Source: Anaerolineae bacterium
GTDB lineage: Bacteria > Chloroflexota > Anaerolineae > JAADDB01
DNA length: 47,784 bases
Assembly: GCA_015486845.1 (NCBI GenBank)
Contig: WFQU01000114.1
Span: 1 to 47,784 of the forward strand
Direction of reading: 5' to 3'
Shown here: piece by piece, positions 16,682 through 26,902 of the stretch
Position numbering within the stretch: position 1 is the first letter of the stretch
Layout of the letters: the number at the start of each line of letters is the position of its first letter
Made by a program: the position numbers and the translations under genes
Notes under the pieces: model-generated
Told to the model about the DNA's origin: nothing
Databases searched by the model: none
The model's input: only the letters and a program-made list of their open reading frames with translations

Positions 16682-18886
16682 TTACTTTCCCGGTGTAGTC
16701 GTGTAATCCAACCCTGTCTCTGTAGCCGTCGCCGGGATTTTCTTGAACAATTCTACGTAAAATGTGCTGCCCTGCCCCGGCTCACTTTCCACGCCGATGC
16801 GACCGTGATGGTTCAACACGATATGCTGACAAATAGTCAGACCCAGGCCGGTGCCCCGGTAAGCCCGGCGTTCACTGGCGTCTACCTGGTAAAAGCGGTC
16901 GAAGATCTTGGCTTGCTCGGCGGTTGGAATGCCGATGCCACTATCTTGTACCCAAATACGCACCTTATCCCCCAAATCCTGACCATCCACCAACACCAGC
17001 CCGCCGGGCGGCGTGAATTTGATGGCATTCTCGGTCAAATTGGTAAGCACTTGCTCCATGCGCATGTAATCCGCCTCGACATCGGGAAAATCGTCCGGCA
17101 GACGATTTTCTAAGCGCAATTGTGCTTCCCGCGCCAGCGGCTCCAATTTCTGCACGACGCCGGCCGCCACCGCCGCCAGGGAAATCTCTTCCACTTGCAG
17201 GCGGATACGCCCCGCTTCCAAGCGGGAAAAAACCAGCAAATCTTCAATCATCCGTTGCAAGATCTTAGTCTGATCGCTGACAGTGGTGAGGAAATCTTTC
17301 TGGGTCGGTGTGAGAGGGCCGGTTTTGCCCATGAGGATAATCTCCACGAACCCTTTAATGCTGTGCAACGGCGTTTTCAACTCGTGCGAGACTGCGGAAA
17401 GGAAATTGGACTTCATCCGTTCCAGCTCTTTCTGAGCGGTGATATCGCGCAGGACGGCGACGACGCCGCGTTCTAAATGACTGCGCACCGGCGCTGCGAC
17501 GACCTGGTAAACCCGTTCGCCAGCTGTCGGCGTGGGGATATTGAATTCACGGCTGAGCACTTCGCCGCCGGTCTGGGTCTCTCTGAATAAATCAGGTAAA
17601 TCCGCCAGTCGCGGCGGCTGGCCGGCCCGCAGCTTGGCCCCGAAAATTGTCTCGGCCACACGGTTGAATAGCGTCACATTCCCTCGACTGTCCACCACCA
17701 GAACGCCATCGCCGATGCCCTGCAAAATTGCTTCCAACTCCTGTCGTTGCTCCAGAACACTTTCGTAAAGGCGGGCATTTTCCACGGCAGTGGCGGCAAA
17801 ATAGGCAAAGCTATCGGCCAACTGTGCTTTTTGCTCGTCCAACTCGGCTGCCGATTGATTGGCGGCCAACACTAATACCCCCAACAACCGCTCCCGGTAA
17901 ACCAAAGGCGAAAGCAATAGCGGTTTACCCTTTAACTGCTGATCGAATTGCCTGGCTAAAGGGCCGGCTTGGGGGCCAAAATCCTGCCAGGCGGTCTGGC
18001 CATGCTCGACAAGATATTGCAACAGGGGATCGGGAAACGTGATGGGCCAACTTTCGTCTATTAACGTCAGTGTGCCCGGCTGGCTGCCGACGAAACGTGC
18101 CTGTCCAATCTCTGGATTGACCAGTAACAGGCCACAGCGGGCAAAGCCGGTCAATTCCGATAGGCGATGCACGATAATGCGGACGGCATCCTCTAAATGC
18201 AGTGAGGCAGAGAGAGCACGGGAGACATCTTGCAACGAGCGCAATTGCAGAACACGGGCCCCCAAATCGCCGGCGGTCTGCTGCAGGACCTCGGTGTTGC
18301 GCGCTAAATCCGCTTGCTGGGCGGCTAAATCTGTTTCTAAGCGGTGGATAAGGGCGCGCAAACTGGCGATGCGCCGACCTAACGCCGTGGCGATGGTGAG
18401 CAGCAAAAGTAGCAGGATGAAACGAGCCAAGAAATCCGTTTCCAAGAGGAAAAACCAGTAACCAACAGCCCAATAAAGTGCCAGTACGTACAAAGGGCCG
18501 GCCAAGAAAAGTCCCCAGCGTAAGGAAGGCAGACCCTCGGCCTGATAAGCAGCTTTGATACCCAAGAGGGCAAAAAAGAACGGGAACGGGGATGAAAGCC
18601 AGCTAAAAGCGATGAGCGCCGTAACGAAAAGCATATCGGCGGCGAAAGTCAGGTAAAGGGACCAGGCGCGTCCATCCTCGAACCAAAGGAACCATATCGT
18701 GCTGGCCAGTGTAAAAACAGCATATAACCAGAGCCAGGGAGAAGGCCAGTTGCCGAACGGCTGATTCTGCTGGCCGTAGATGAGCCAGACGCCAACAGCT
18801 AAAAGTAGCCAGCGGATGGCAAGGCCGATTCGTCGTTCGGTGGCAATAGCTTCTGGTACCGACTTCTTGAGCATATTCGACCTCAT
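16682..18886 (-). CDS. Membrane sensor histidine kinase (multi-TM N-terminus, GAF-like, PAS, HisKA, HATPase)
   Basis: FLSAVSHELKTPLHSIKGFVEII (H-box), LTENAIKFTPPGG (N-box), DSGIGIP, GTGLGLTICQHIV; coiled-coil; PAS-like GIGDGVLVVDSRGNVTLFN. Start 18886 overlaps the upstream gene by ATGA. Confidence 0.93.
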   Translation of the reverse strand: MRSNMLKKSVPEAIATERRIGLAIRWLLLAVGVWLIYGQQNQPFGNWPSPWLWLYAVFTLASTIWFLWFEDGRAWSLYLTFAADMLFVTALIAFSWLSSPFPFFFALLGIKAAYQAEGLPSLRWGLFLAGPLYVLALYWAVGYWFFLLETDFLARFILLLLLLTIATALGRRIASLRALIHRLETDLAAQQADLARNTEVLQQTAGDLGARVLQLRSLQDVSRALSASLHLEDAVRIIVHRLSELTGFARCGLLLVNPEIGQARFVGSQPGTLTLIDESWPITFPDPLLQYLVEHGQTAWQDFGPQAGPLARQFDQQLKGKPLLLSPLVYRERLLGVLVLAANQSAAELDEQKAQLADSFAYFAATAVENARLYESVLEQRQELEAILQGIGDGVLVVDSRGNVTLFNRVAETIFGAKLRAGQPPRLADLPDLFRETQTGGEVLSREFNIPTPTAGERVYQVVAAPVRSHLERGVVAVLRDITAQKELERMKSNFLSAVSHELKTPLHSIKGFVEIILMGKTGPLTPTQKDFLTTVSDQTKILQRMIEDLLVFSRLEAGRIRLQVEEISLAAVAAGVVQKLEPLAREAQLRLENRLPDDFPDVEADYMRMEQVLTNLTENAIKFTPPGGLVLVDGQDLGDKVRIWVQDSGIGIPTAEQAKIFDRFYQVDASERRAYRGTGLGLTICQHIVLNHHGRIGVESEPGQGSTFYVELFKKIPATATETGLDYTTTPGK

Positions 18887-20283
18887 CGAGACGGCGGCGG
18901 GCCGGGCGTGCGCGTCGGCGTGGCTGTTGGGAACGGCGTCATGGTAGCCGTCGGGCTCACCGTGGTGGTGGGCGTGCGGGCCAACATAGCAGTTGGCGTG
19001 ACAGCCGGAGGGGGCGGCACCGGCGTATTGGTACATGTGGCTGTGAGTGTCGGACGCGCGGTCGCGGTCGGCGGCACTGTCTTTGTTGGTGTCGAGGTCA
19101 ATGTGACGGGAGGCGTAGCCGTGGCCGGATGCGCCGGCGCCAGCGTGGGCGTAGCTGTCGGAGATGGCGTGTTAGTCGGCGTAGGCGTAGCGGTAAAAGT
19201 AGGCGTCGGCGTGGCTGTAGACGTAGCGGTGGCGGTCGGCTGCCCTTGTTGGCGCCACCAAAGCCCATCGTTCCCCACGGCATACAGCCGGTCCGGTTGC
19301 ACCGGATCAATGGCGATATACCGAGCCATAGCAGCCGAAAGCGATTCCGGTAAAGGCCGCCAGCGCGCGCCGCCGTTATCCGAAAACCATATCTGACCGT
19401 TGCTGCTGAGCAGGAAAAGATAACCCGCCAACACAGGGTGAACGACCAACTGCAGGGGTGCGCCGGGCGGCAACGCCCGACGGCGCACTGTTCCGTTAGT
19501 CGTCGAAACTTGCCAAAGAGATTCCGTTCCCAAGAGGTAAAGCGCCCCCCCTTTCTGTTCCGCTGTAACCATCTGAAAAACATGCCGGGACGGCACAGCA
19601 CAAAAACGACGCCAAGTCTGCGCTTTGGTTGTTCTCTGCCAGAGATCGCCTTTTTGATCCAGCAGCCACAACGTTTGCCGGCCCAACAGCAACTGGGCTG
19701 GCTTGACGCCAAGGGGCCAGGGGATGTTTTTTTGCAGATGGCCCTGTTCGTCGAAAGCCAAAATGCTCCCTTCTGTGGGCCAAAGGAGATTCGCATCACC
19801 GAACCAGCCAGCCAACAAGGGCCATAGCCTTGTGCCGGCAGGCAATTGTCGCAGGCGTTGCCATTGATCTTCCCCATCGAGGCGGTAAAGGGAGACATAT
19901 GATCCTTCACTGGCAACAACGGCCAGTTGACGGCCATCTTGGGGCGAAACGGCCACATCCAAAAGCTGCACGCGCCCCCATTGGTCACGCGGCAAGCCCT
20001 CTTGCAAAATCATCCAGGTCATGCCACCATCCACACTGCGTTGCAATGCGCCGTTCGCCGACCAAAGGTAAATGCGGGTCAAACCTTCCCATTGAGCGGT
20101 GAGGATACCGTTCCAATGCTCTCGTTTCCCTCCGATGATTTGCCAGGCGAAAGTGTGTCGGCCGGCCGCTATGGGGATGAGCAACAAAGGGGCAGTGAAA
20201 ATGGCAACGGCCAGCAACCAGGTCGCCAATCGCCGGCGGCGAGGCTGGCTAAGTCCCGTGATAGGAATGTGAAGCCCCTTCAT
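18883..20283 (-). CDS. BNR/YCF48-like beta-propeller protein with N-terminal TM helix and long Pro/Thr-rich C-terminal tail
   Basis: Repeats such as NGALQRSVDGGMTWMILQEGLP and NGQIWFSDNGGARWRPLPESL, then roughly 120 residues of T/P/A-rich tail. Confidence 0.78.
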   Translation of the reverse strand: MKGLHIPITGLSQPRRRRLATWLLAVAIFTAPLLLIPIAAGRHTFAWQIIGGKREHWNGILTAQWEGLTRIYLWSANGALQRSVDGGMTWMILQEGLPRDQWGRVQLLDVAVSPQDGRQLAVVASEGSYVSLYRLDGEDQWQRLRQLPAGTRLWPLLAGWFGDANLLWPTEGSILAFDEQGHLQKNIPWPLGVKPAQLLLGRQTLWLLDQKGDLWQRTTKAQTWRRFCAVPSRHVFQMVTAEQKGGALYLLGTESLWQVSTTNGTVRRRALPPGAPLQLVVHPVLAGYLFLLSSNGQIWFSDNGGARWRPLPESLSAAMARYIAIDPVQPDRLYAVGNDGLWWRQQGQPTATATSTATPTPTFTATPTPTNTPSPTATPTLAPAHPATATPPVTLTSTPTKTVPPTATARPTLTATCTNTPVPPPPAVTPTAMLARTPTTTVSPTATMTPFPTATPTRTPGPPPSR

Positions 20284-20290
20284 GATCAGC

Positions 20291-21757
20291 TCATCGTTCT
20301 GGCGTTGGCACCGGCGTTGACGTCGCCGTGGGCCGCGGCGTGGGTGTATGCGTGGGCGGCGGTGGCGGTGGCGGCGTGGCGGTCGGGGGGCGCGGTGTAA
20401 AAGTCGGCGTCGGCGTGGCGGTTGGCAGCGGCGTTGCTGTCAACGTGGCCGTGGCGGTGGACGTTGGCGTCGGCGTGGCCAACGCTTTCAGCAAAGCGTC
20501 GATCTGGTGTTGTGCTTTCCCCGTATCCGCCACTGGCAAAGCGGCCGCCTGGCGGTAGATTTTCAACGCCGTTTGATAATCCCCGGCGGACAGATAAGCT
20601 TGCCCTTGTTGCAACAACAGCGTGTATAGGTGTTCCGGCACCTGGCCATCGGCGTAAGTCGGTGCTCGTTGGTAGAGCAACTGCCAACGCGATAAAGCTG
20701 TATTGGTCTCATGGCGTTGTTCTGCTAAACGAGCATTCAGGTAAAGACTAACCAACTCTCGTTGTTGGGCAGCTTCTTCGTTCTTCGGATGAAGCGCCAA
20801 TGCCGTGCCAAAATATTGCAAAGCCAAACGCATAGTATCCGTATTGGCTTTGTCCCCCTGGGCAACAATCCGCTCACCTTCTTTCAAATAGCTATTGAAA
20901 AGGTATTCCGTGACCGCATCTTGCCGATAACTGGGCGCTGTTTTGCGCACCCAGGCAAAAGTAGAGATAGCCTCGGCCCATTTACCGTGATCGAAAGCGG
21001 TCACACCAGCATTGAAATGCTCCGCCAATTGTTTTTGTTGGTTGGCGTAAGTTAATAGTTCTTGGACGTCCTGGTAATTGGGATCAATAGCAACAATAGC
21101 GTTGAGTTCTGCCAGCGCCTGATCCCAATTTTTAGTTTTAATGGCAGCCTGGGCCTGGCGATAATGATTAGCCAGATTGCGCAGCCGTTTAGCGCGCGCT
21201 AAACCCACTTTGGCTGCGCTTTCGTTGGGCGCGAGGCGGGAAAGTTTTTCGAAAGTAGAGACAGCCGTATCGTAATCACCGGTAGCCAGTGCAGCCAAGC
21301 CTTGATCATATAACGACCGTTGTTCGTCTTGTAATTGACGATTGGTGAACCCAGGCAACCAACCCTGATGGGCCCCCCACAGAAAGAGCGCGATGGCCAG
21401 GAATAAGGGGATGAGCAACCAAAAATAGCCTCCGGCACGTTTTTTATGCTGCTCACCCGGCAAGGGCTTTATTTTTTCTGCGGCAATGGCAGCGGCTAAA
21501 CGTCCCGGCTCCACTTCTTCCAATTGGATAAACCAACGTACCTCGTCCAGCAGTGCGTCCACGCCGGCCCAGTTCGGATAATCCGCTTTCAGTTCACTAA
21601 AAGCGGCCAACGCCAAACGCCAATTGCGCTGGCGATAGGCCTGCATGCCACGTTGATAAAGCAGCTCGGCAGCAGAGACGGCTCCCCCGTCCGTAGTGGA
21701 GGTCTCTGTTGTCATCGTTTTTGAGGACTGAGAAGCTTGGGCTGGGCGTTCAGTCAT
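20291..21757 (-). CDS. TPR-repeat protein with one internal TM helix and Pro/Thr-rich C-terminal tail
   Basis: TPR-like helical repeats (LYDQGLAALATGDYDTAVSTFEKLSRLAPNESAAKVGLARA), TM segment YFWLLIPLFLAIALFLWGA, TPTPT tail. Confidence 0.8.
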   Translation of the reverse strand: MTERPAQASQSSKTMTTETSTTDGGAVSAAELLYQRGMQAYRQRNWRLALAAFSELKADYPNWAGVDALLDEVRWFIQLEEVEPGRLAAAIAAEKIKPLPGEQHKKRAGGYFWLLIPLFLAIALFLWGAHQGWLPGFTNRQLQDEQRSLYDQGLAALATGDYDTAVSTFEKLSRLAPNESAAKVGLARAKRLRNLANHYRQAQAAIKTKNWDQALAELNAIVAIDPNYQDVQELLTYANQQKQLAEHFNAGVTAFDHGKWAEAISTFAWVRKTAPSYRQDAVTEYLFNSYLKEGERIVAQGDKANTDTMRLALQYFGTALALHPKNEEAAQQRELVSLYLNARLAEQRHETNTALSRWQLLYQRAPTYADGQVPEHLYTLLLQQGQAYLSAGDYQTALKIYRQAAALPVADTGKAQHQIDALLKALATPTPTSTATATLTATPLPTATPTPTFTPRPPTATPPPPPPPTHTPTPRPTATSTPVPTPER

Positions 21758-21789
21758 AAGAATTTATGTCATCTCCCGCGCTGCATTCA

Positions 21790-24700
21790 TTATCGTTCAT
21801 TATCGCCGAATAGGCCAGGCGGAAAAACCGCAGGGCGATTCGGTTGTGGCACTGTCACCGATGCACTCCCCATCTGTCCTGTTATAGTGGGAAGGTAAAC
21901 ATGATGGTTAATCTGGTTGTCTTGCACCTGGACGTCATCCACTATCGTCCAGGTATTATACAAATTATCCCAGCGATTCCAATTAGCTAAGCGCACCATT
22001 ATCATCTGCCCGGCATAAGGCGTTAGATCATAAGTGAAATGTTTCCACCCCAAATCGTGCTCGACGCCGTAATCCACGCCAGCCACCGGCGGGTTATGGC
22101 CTCGATAACCGTCGATGAGCGGTTTGGCCAATTGTTTGCCCTCTGGCGTCAAAATAGTAACCTCGAACGTATCCTGCCAGCGGTGGTGCGAATAAGCATA
22201 ACGGACGTCCCAGGTGATCATGTGATACCACAATGAGAGATACGGATGGGTCATCTGATTCTGATCGGGCACGCGCAACACTTGCCAAATCTCCGCGGCG
22301 CCGATGGGCACTTTGCCTGGGTGTTCGTTGGTCCCATATTCGTCCGGATCGCCTAAATAGGCCACCAGCGAAGTGTTGCCGTTGTAGGATAGCCCCGTGC
22401 GCACCGTTCTCTTCAAGCCGTCTTCGTTGCCCGACCAGAAACGGAACGTGCCGGTCTCAAAGCCGCCGTCCACCACCAATTGCAAATTGGTGTAGCCATC
22501 ACCGTTCGGATTGGCGCTAAAAGGCTGCGTGTGCCCAGCTTTGTCTTTGGCCCGCACCCGGAAAAAATAGGTGTGTCCCAACTGGCCAAAATAATCACCA
22601 CCACTGTCCGTCGTGCTCACTTGCCAAATTAGCCAGCTACCGTGCCACCCTTCGCGCACTTGCACGTCGTAAGAAGCAATGCCGCTGCCCGGCGCCGGAT
22701 CGACGCCGCCCCAATTCACGTGAAAAAGCACGTTATCGCCGAAGATCGGCCGGTACCGGGTGGTATACGAAGGCAAAGGACGCAAATAGGCAATGGGTGC
22801 GTATGAATCGATATTGAGGGCTACCGGTTGTGCCGTTTGGACATTGCCGGCCTGATCATTAGCCCAAACGTGTAAAGTGTGTTGACCTTGTGTTTTCCAG
22901 ACGAAGTTAGTCGTGTCGGTGAACGGCTGGCCGTTGTCAATGCGCACCCACACATGGCTCAAACCAGAAACGGTGTCCTGAGCATGCAAGCTGACGCTGA
23001 TGGGACCGGTGAACCAGCCATTGCTGCCACGCTCCCCGGTCAGTTGCACATCAAGGTGCGGCGGCGTGCCATCATACCAAATCGCTCGCGGCAAACGCAA
23101 CGCATGCCGGTAAGCGGCGTTACCGGCGTTATCCTGCAACCAGAGGTAGAGATCGAACTTTCCTTCAGCTGAGATTGTGAGATGGGCCGGGCTATCTCCC
23201 GCGTAAAAAGTGCCGTCGTCGGGAAAAGCCGGCGCACTGCCCACCTTATACCAAATGCCGGCAATGCCACTATCATCCAACGGTGCCTGCCAGGTGACTG
23301 TGTACACGCCGCTGGTCGTCCAGCCATGGGGCGCAATGGCAGCGTGCCGCAGAATTGGTGGCGTCGTATCCAGCCGCACGGTAATCCGATTAGCTGTTTC
23401 CACATTGCCCGCTTGGTCGACGGCCCGGTAAAACAGGATATGCTTGCCATCCTTATTGACAACAGCCTGGTTTCCCGTTTGCCACGGGTTGCCATCAATG
23501 GCGTATTCAATGTGATCCACACCGGAGAGGGTATCAGTGGCGGTGAAAGTCGCCGTAACTGGCCTATTGTACCACGCTTCCGGCTCCGTTGTGTCGGGCG
23601 GCGGCAAAGTAATCGTAGTGTGAGGTGGTGTAGCATCAAAATGAAACACATTACGCGCCCTGATATTTTGCCGGAAATCAGCATTGCCGGCGCCATCCTG
23701 CAACCAGAGGTAAAGATCATGCACCCCTTCGCCGGATACTGTGATGCCGCTGGCGCTGTGACCGCCGCTGCTGTAATGACCGTCATGGTCGCCGGTAGGA
23801 GGCTGATCGACCTTGTAATAAGCGCCTGCAACGGATGAAAGGTCGGCCGGCGTGCCCCATGTCACGGTAAAGCTGTTCTGGTTGGTCCAGCCCGACGGCT
23901 GAATGAACAAAATAGTCGGCGCGGGCGGCGCCGTTTTGTCGATCCAGATATCGGTGGGATAGCTAACTTCCCTGTGCCCGGCGTTATCCACCGAATAGAA
24001 CCAAATCGTGTGGCGGCCGTCCTCGGTCAGGGCAAAAGAGGTGCCCTGTTGCCAGGCGCCCTGATCCACCCGGTAAAAAGTACCAGCAATGCCGGACCCG
24101 TCGTCTTTAGCCACTAACGTCACGCTAACAGCACTGCGATACCACGGTTCGTTGCCAGGAACCCCATCCACGATATACGTGGTAGTTGGCGGTTGTGAAT
24201 CTAAGCAAACATCAATAGGCCCCGAATCTCGGTAATTGCCGGCCATATCAATGCTGCGCACGCGTAATGTGTGCTTCCCATCTTGATTAAAGACAATGGT
24301 TTTCCCTTTTTGCCAAGCCATATCATCAACGGCATAGATAACTTTGTCCAGCCCGGATGTGTTATCCGTCGCTGTGACGGTCACCGTGACCGGTTCGTAG
24401 AACCAGCCACTGGCCTGACGTGACGCTGAATAATGGAGCGCCAAAGTTGGCGGTGCCCTGTCAATAGCAACGCTCTGCGAAATGACTGCCGATACATTGC
24501 CGGCGAGATCGTCCGCTTTAGCGGTGACCGTGAAGAGGCCGTCTTGGCTAAGCTGCACCGTATTGCCCTCTTGCCATGTGCCCGACGCCAAACGATAGTA
24601 ACGCGTTTGCACGCCGGAGGCGGCATCTTGGGCATCGATATGAACCTGAACGCCGCCAGTGTACCAACCATGAGCGCCAAGCGGGCCGTCCAGATTCAGT

Positions 24701-26091
24701 TGCACCGATGGGGGCGTGCCATCGAAAGAGAACGCAGCTCGTTTGACATTGCGCGTGTTGGGATTGCTGTTACCGGCACCATCCACCAACCAGAGATAAA
24801 CATCGTAAACGCCGTCGCCGGGCATTTGTAAGTCGCTAATGCGCTGCAACGCGTTGCCGGAGACGAATGTGCCATCATCGACGGCAGCCGGCTCACCGTT
24901 GAACCGATACCAGGCACCGCTAATGCCGCTAAGGTCGACAGGGTTTTGCCAGGTGAGGGTGAAACTGTTCACGTTTTGCCAACCGGTCGGGGTGGCATGC
25001 AGTGCGACCGGGGCACCCGGCGGTGTGTTGTCGTAACGCACGACGCCGTTAGCCGGGCTTTGCCAGCCAATATTTCCCGCGCCGTCTTGCAGCCAAAGGT
25101 AGAAACTGGTTGCGCCTTCTTGCGGCACGGTCAGGCTAAGGCTGTCGATGCCGTCCCCGGCGACGAATACGCCGTCGCCCGGCCCGGTTGGGGGCGCTTG
25201 CCAGCGATACCAGACGCCAGCAATGCCGCTGGCGTCATCCGGATTGCGCCAGGTGGCTGTGAAAACAGCGCTGTTCTGCCAGCCACTCGGTGTGATGGTC
25301 ACGCTTTGCGGCACACCAGGCGGGATGTTATCCACTCGGAAATTTATAGGTGTGCTAAGCTTCGTCCAGCCAGCTACGTCAACAGCGCGAGCTGTAGCGG
25401 TATACACGGCTTGCTCCTGCCACGTCGGCAGTGCTGTGACCTGCCATGTTGTCGTGCCCGCGGCGTCGATCCAAGTAGAACCATCCTGCCAGCCGCTGCC
25501 ATTCCAGAATTCCCCTCGCTGATTCTGCAGGGAAAGCGCTACTCCGGCGAGGCCGGATGTGGCATCAGAAGCATTGCCGGCAATGGCGGTCACCGCGGTA
25601 TAGAGGCCGCTCGCCTGTGGAAAAGTAATAGCTATTTGCGGCGGCACCGTATCGATTTGGCGGTTAAACCCGGGGCTGACCGCTTCCTCCCCGCCGCTTG
25701 CTTGCTCACGAAAGCGCACCCAGTTGCCAGCGCCGTCCGGCAGCGCTAACTGGGTGACGCTGATTAGCGCTGTGCCAGTCAGCGGGCTGCTGACGGCCAG
25801 GCTATCCGTGAGCCAGGCACTCCAGGAAACCTGATTGTCCGTGGAAAAAGCATAGCGGATGGTATCCAGATGTGTGGCGCCTAAACCCATTGCCTTAACG
25901 TGCACGCTGATGGGCGTGTGCGTTATCCAGCCGGGTGCGTCCTGATCTTGCCAAACGACAACATTTATTTGCTGCGGCGCTTGTGCCCAAACCGAACCAA
26001 AACTGATTAAGAGGAAGGTTGCCAACAATAATGGAACGCATATTTTTATGTGCTGGCGTTTCCGGACGAGAAATCCACGAATCTTGTTCAA
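21790..26091 (-). CDS. Large secreted multidomain protein: tandem Ig-like/OmpL47-type repeats and a C-terminal jelly-roll-like domain
   Basis: 1433 aa; N-terminal hydrophobic signal region; about ten modules separated by (D/N)xTPP motifs; each contains YLWLQDGAGN-like or W(Q/Y)xGxxxxxxxDGxHTxxxxxxDxAGN-like sequences. Confidence 0.82.
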   Translation of the reverse strand: MNKIRGFLVRKRQHIKICVPLLLATFLLISFGSVWAQAPQQINVVVWQDQDAPGWITHTPISVHVKAMGLGATHLDTIRYAFSTDNQVSWSAWLTDSLAVSSPLTGTALISVTQLALPDGAGNWVRFREQASGGEEAVSPGFNRQIDTVPPQIAITFPQASGLYTAVTAIAGNASDATSGLAGVALSLQNQRGEFWNGSGWQDGSTWIDAAGTTTWQVTALPTWQEQAVYTATARAVDVAGWTKLSTPINFRVDNIPPGVPQSVTITPSGWQNSAVFTATWRNPDDASGIAGVWYRWQAPPTGPGDGVFVAGDGIDSLSLTVPQEGATSFYLWLQDGAGNIGWQSPANGVVRYDNTPPGAPVALHATPTGWQNVNSFTLTWQNPVDLSGISGAWYRFNGEPAAVDDGTFVSGNALQRISDLQMPGDGVYDVYLWLVDGAGNSNPNTRNVKRAAFSFDGTPPSVQLNLDGPLGAHGWYTGGVQVHIDAQDAASGVQTRYYRLASGTWQEGNTVQLSQDGLFTVTAKADDLAGNVSAVISQSVAIDRAPPTLALHYSASRQASGWFYEPVTVTVTATDNTSGLDKVIYAVDDMAWQKGKTIVFNQDGKHTLRVRSIDMAGNYRDSGPIDVCLDSQPPTTTYIVDGVPGNEPWYRSAVSVTLVAKDDGSGIAGTFYRVDQGAWQQGTSFALTEDGRHTIWFYSVDNAGHREVSYPTDIWIDKTAPPAPTILFIQPSGWTNQNSFTVTWGTPADLSSVAGAYYKVDQPPTGDHDGHYSSGGHSASGITVSGEGVHDLYLWLQDGAGNADFRQNIRARNVFHFDATPPHTTITLPPPDTTEPEAWYNRPVTATFTATDTLSGVDHIEYAIDGNPWQTGNQAVVNKDGKHILFYRAVDQAGNVETANRITVRLDTTPPILRHAAIAPHGWTTSGVYTVTWQAPLDDSGIAGIWYKVGSAPAFPDDGTFYAGDSPAHLTISAEGKFDLYLWLQDNAGNAAYRHALRLPRAIWYDGTPPHLDVQLTGERGSNGWFTGPISVSLHAQDTVSGLSHVWVRIDNGQPFTDTTNFVWKTQGQHTLHVWANDQAGNVQTAQPVALNIDSYAPIAYLRPLPSYTTRYRPIFGDNVLFHVNWGGVDPAPGSGIASYDVQVREGWHGSWLIWQVSTTDSGGDYFGQLGHTYFFRVRAKDKAGHTQPFSANPNGDGYTNLQLVVDGGFETGTFRFWSGNEDGLKRTVRTGLSYNGNTSLVAYLGDPDEYGTNEHPGKVPIGAAEIWQVLRVPDQNQMTHPYLSLWYHMITWDVRYAYSHHRWQDTFEVTILTPEGKQLAKPLIDGYRGHNPPVAGVDYGVEHDLGWKHFTYDLTPYAGQMIMVRLANWNRWDNLYNTWTIVDDVQVQDNQINHHVYLPTITGQMGSASVTVPQPNRPAVFPPGLFGDNER

Positions 26092-26200
26092 AATACTTTC
26101 CCTCTGTCACAATACGCTAAACGGGTGACTTCCACCTTCCCAACCGAGAAAGTGACCGTCACCCCCTGAAATCGTCACGTCTGATGAATGTTGGCGTTGT

Positions 26201-26902
26201 TCACCGCGCTGGTGGGCTGGCAAATTTGTAGCCCACGCCGCGAGCGGTTAACAAATATTTAGGATGATCCGCATCCACCTCGATTTTGCGCCGCAACCGA
26301 CGCATGTAAACAGCCAGTTGGTTAGAATAACCCTCGTAGTCATAGCCCCACACATTGTTTAGCAATTGATCGTGGCTAAGTACCCTGCCCGCGTTGCGCA
26401 TCAAAGTATAAAGCAAGCGGAATTCGATGGGGGTCAGGTCAATTTGCCTGCCGTCCGGCATGACAACGACGTTGTCCACCGGTTCTAAACGTAAGCCGGC
26501 GACGACCACCCGCCCGGCTTTGTGGGGATCGCTAAACGCTTCGGCACGACGCAATAACGCTTTAACCCGAGCCAAGAGTTCTGTAGGCTCGAATGGCTTG
26601 GGCAGATAATCATCTCCGCCGGCCTCCAAGCCGCTGACCCGATCACCTGTTTCCCCTTTGGCAGAGAGAAAGATAACCGGCACATTGTTAGACTCGCGGA
26701 TCTGCTTGCACACTTCCAGTCCATCGATGTATGGCATCATGACATCCAAAATGACCAAGTCAGGGGCTGTATCTCGAACCATGCGCAGTGCATCGAACCC
26801 ATTGGCAGCCGTAATGACTTCATACCCTTCTTCGTTTAGGAGAAAAGCAATCATTTTGACACTGGGGGGATCATCGTCGACAACCAATACGCGCGCCGGC
26901 AT
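26201..26902 (-). CDS. OmpR/PhoB-type DNA-binding response regulator
   Basis: MPARVLVVDDDPPSVKM; LVILDVMMPYIDG; FLSAKGETGDRVSGLEAGGDDYLPKPFEPTELLARV; winged-helix C-terminus ending LTARGVGYKFA. Confidence 0.95.
   Translation of the reverse strand: MPARVLVVDDDPPSVKMIAFLLNEEGYEVITAANGFDALRMVRDTAPDLVILDVMMPYIDGLEVCKQIRESNNVPVIFLSAKGETGDRVSGLEAGGDDYLPKPFEPTELLARVKALLRRAEAFSDPHKAGRVVVAGLRLEPVDNVVVMPDGRQIDLTPIEFRLLYTLMRNAGRVLSHDQLLNNVWGYDYEGYSNQLAVYMRRLRRKIEVDADHPKYLLTARGVGYKFASPPAR

Noticed and set aside
18887-19036. Extended histidine-kinase N-terminus MYQYAGAAPSGCHANCYVGPHAHHHGE
   Set aside because: It is the alternate frame of the upstream gene's Pro/Thr tail; the kinase most likely starts at ATG 18886 (ATGA overlap).
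18908-19396. Plus-strand Gly/Val-rich ORFs (18908-19396, 20328-20558)
   Set aside because: Antisense reading of the TPTPT-encoding repeats; composition artefact.
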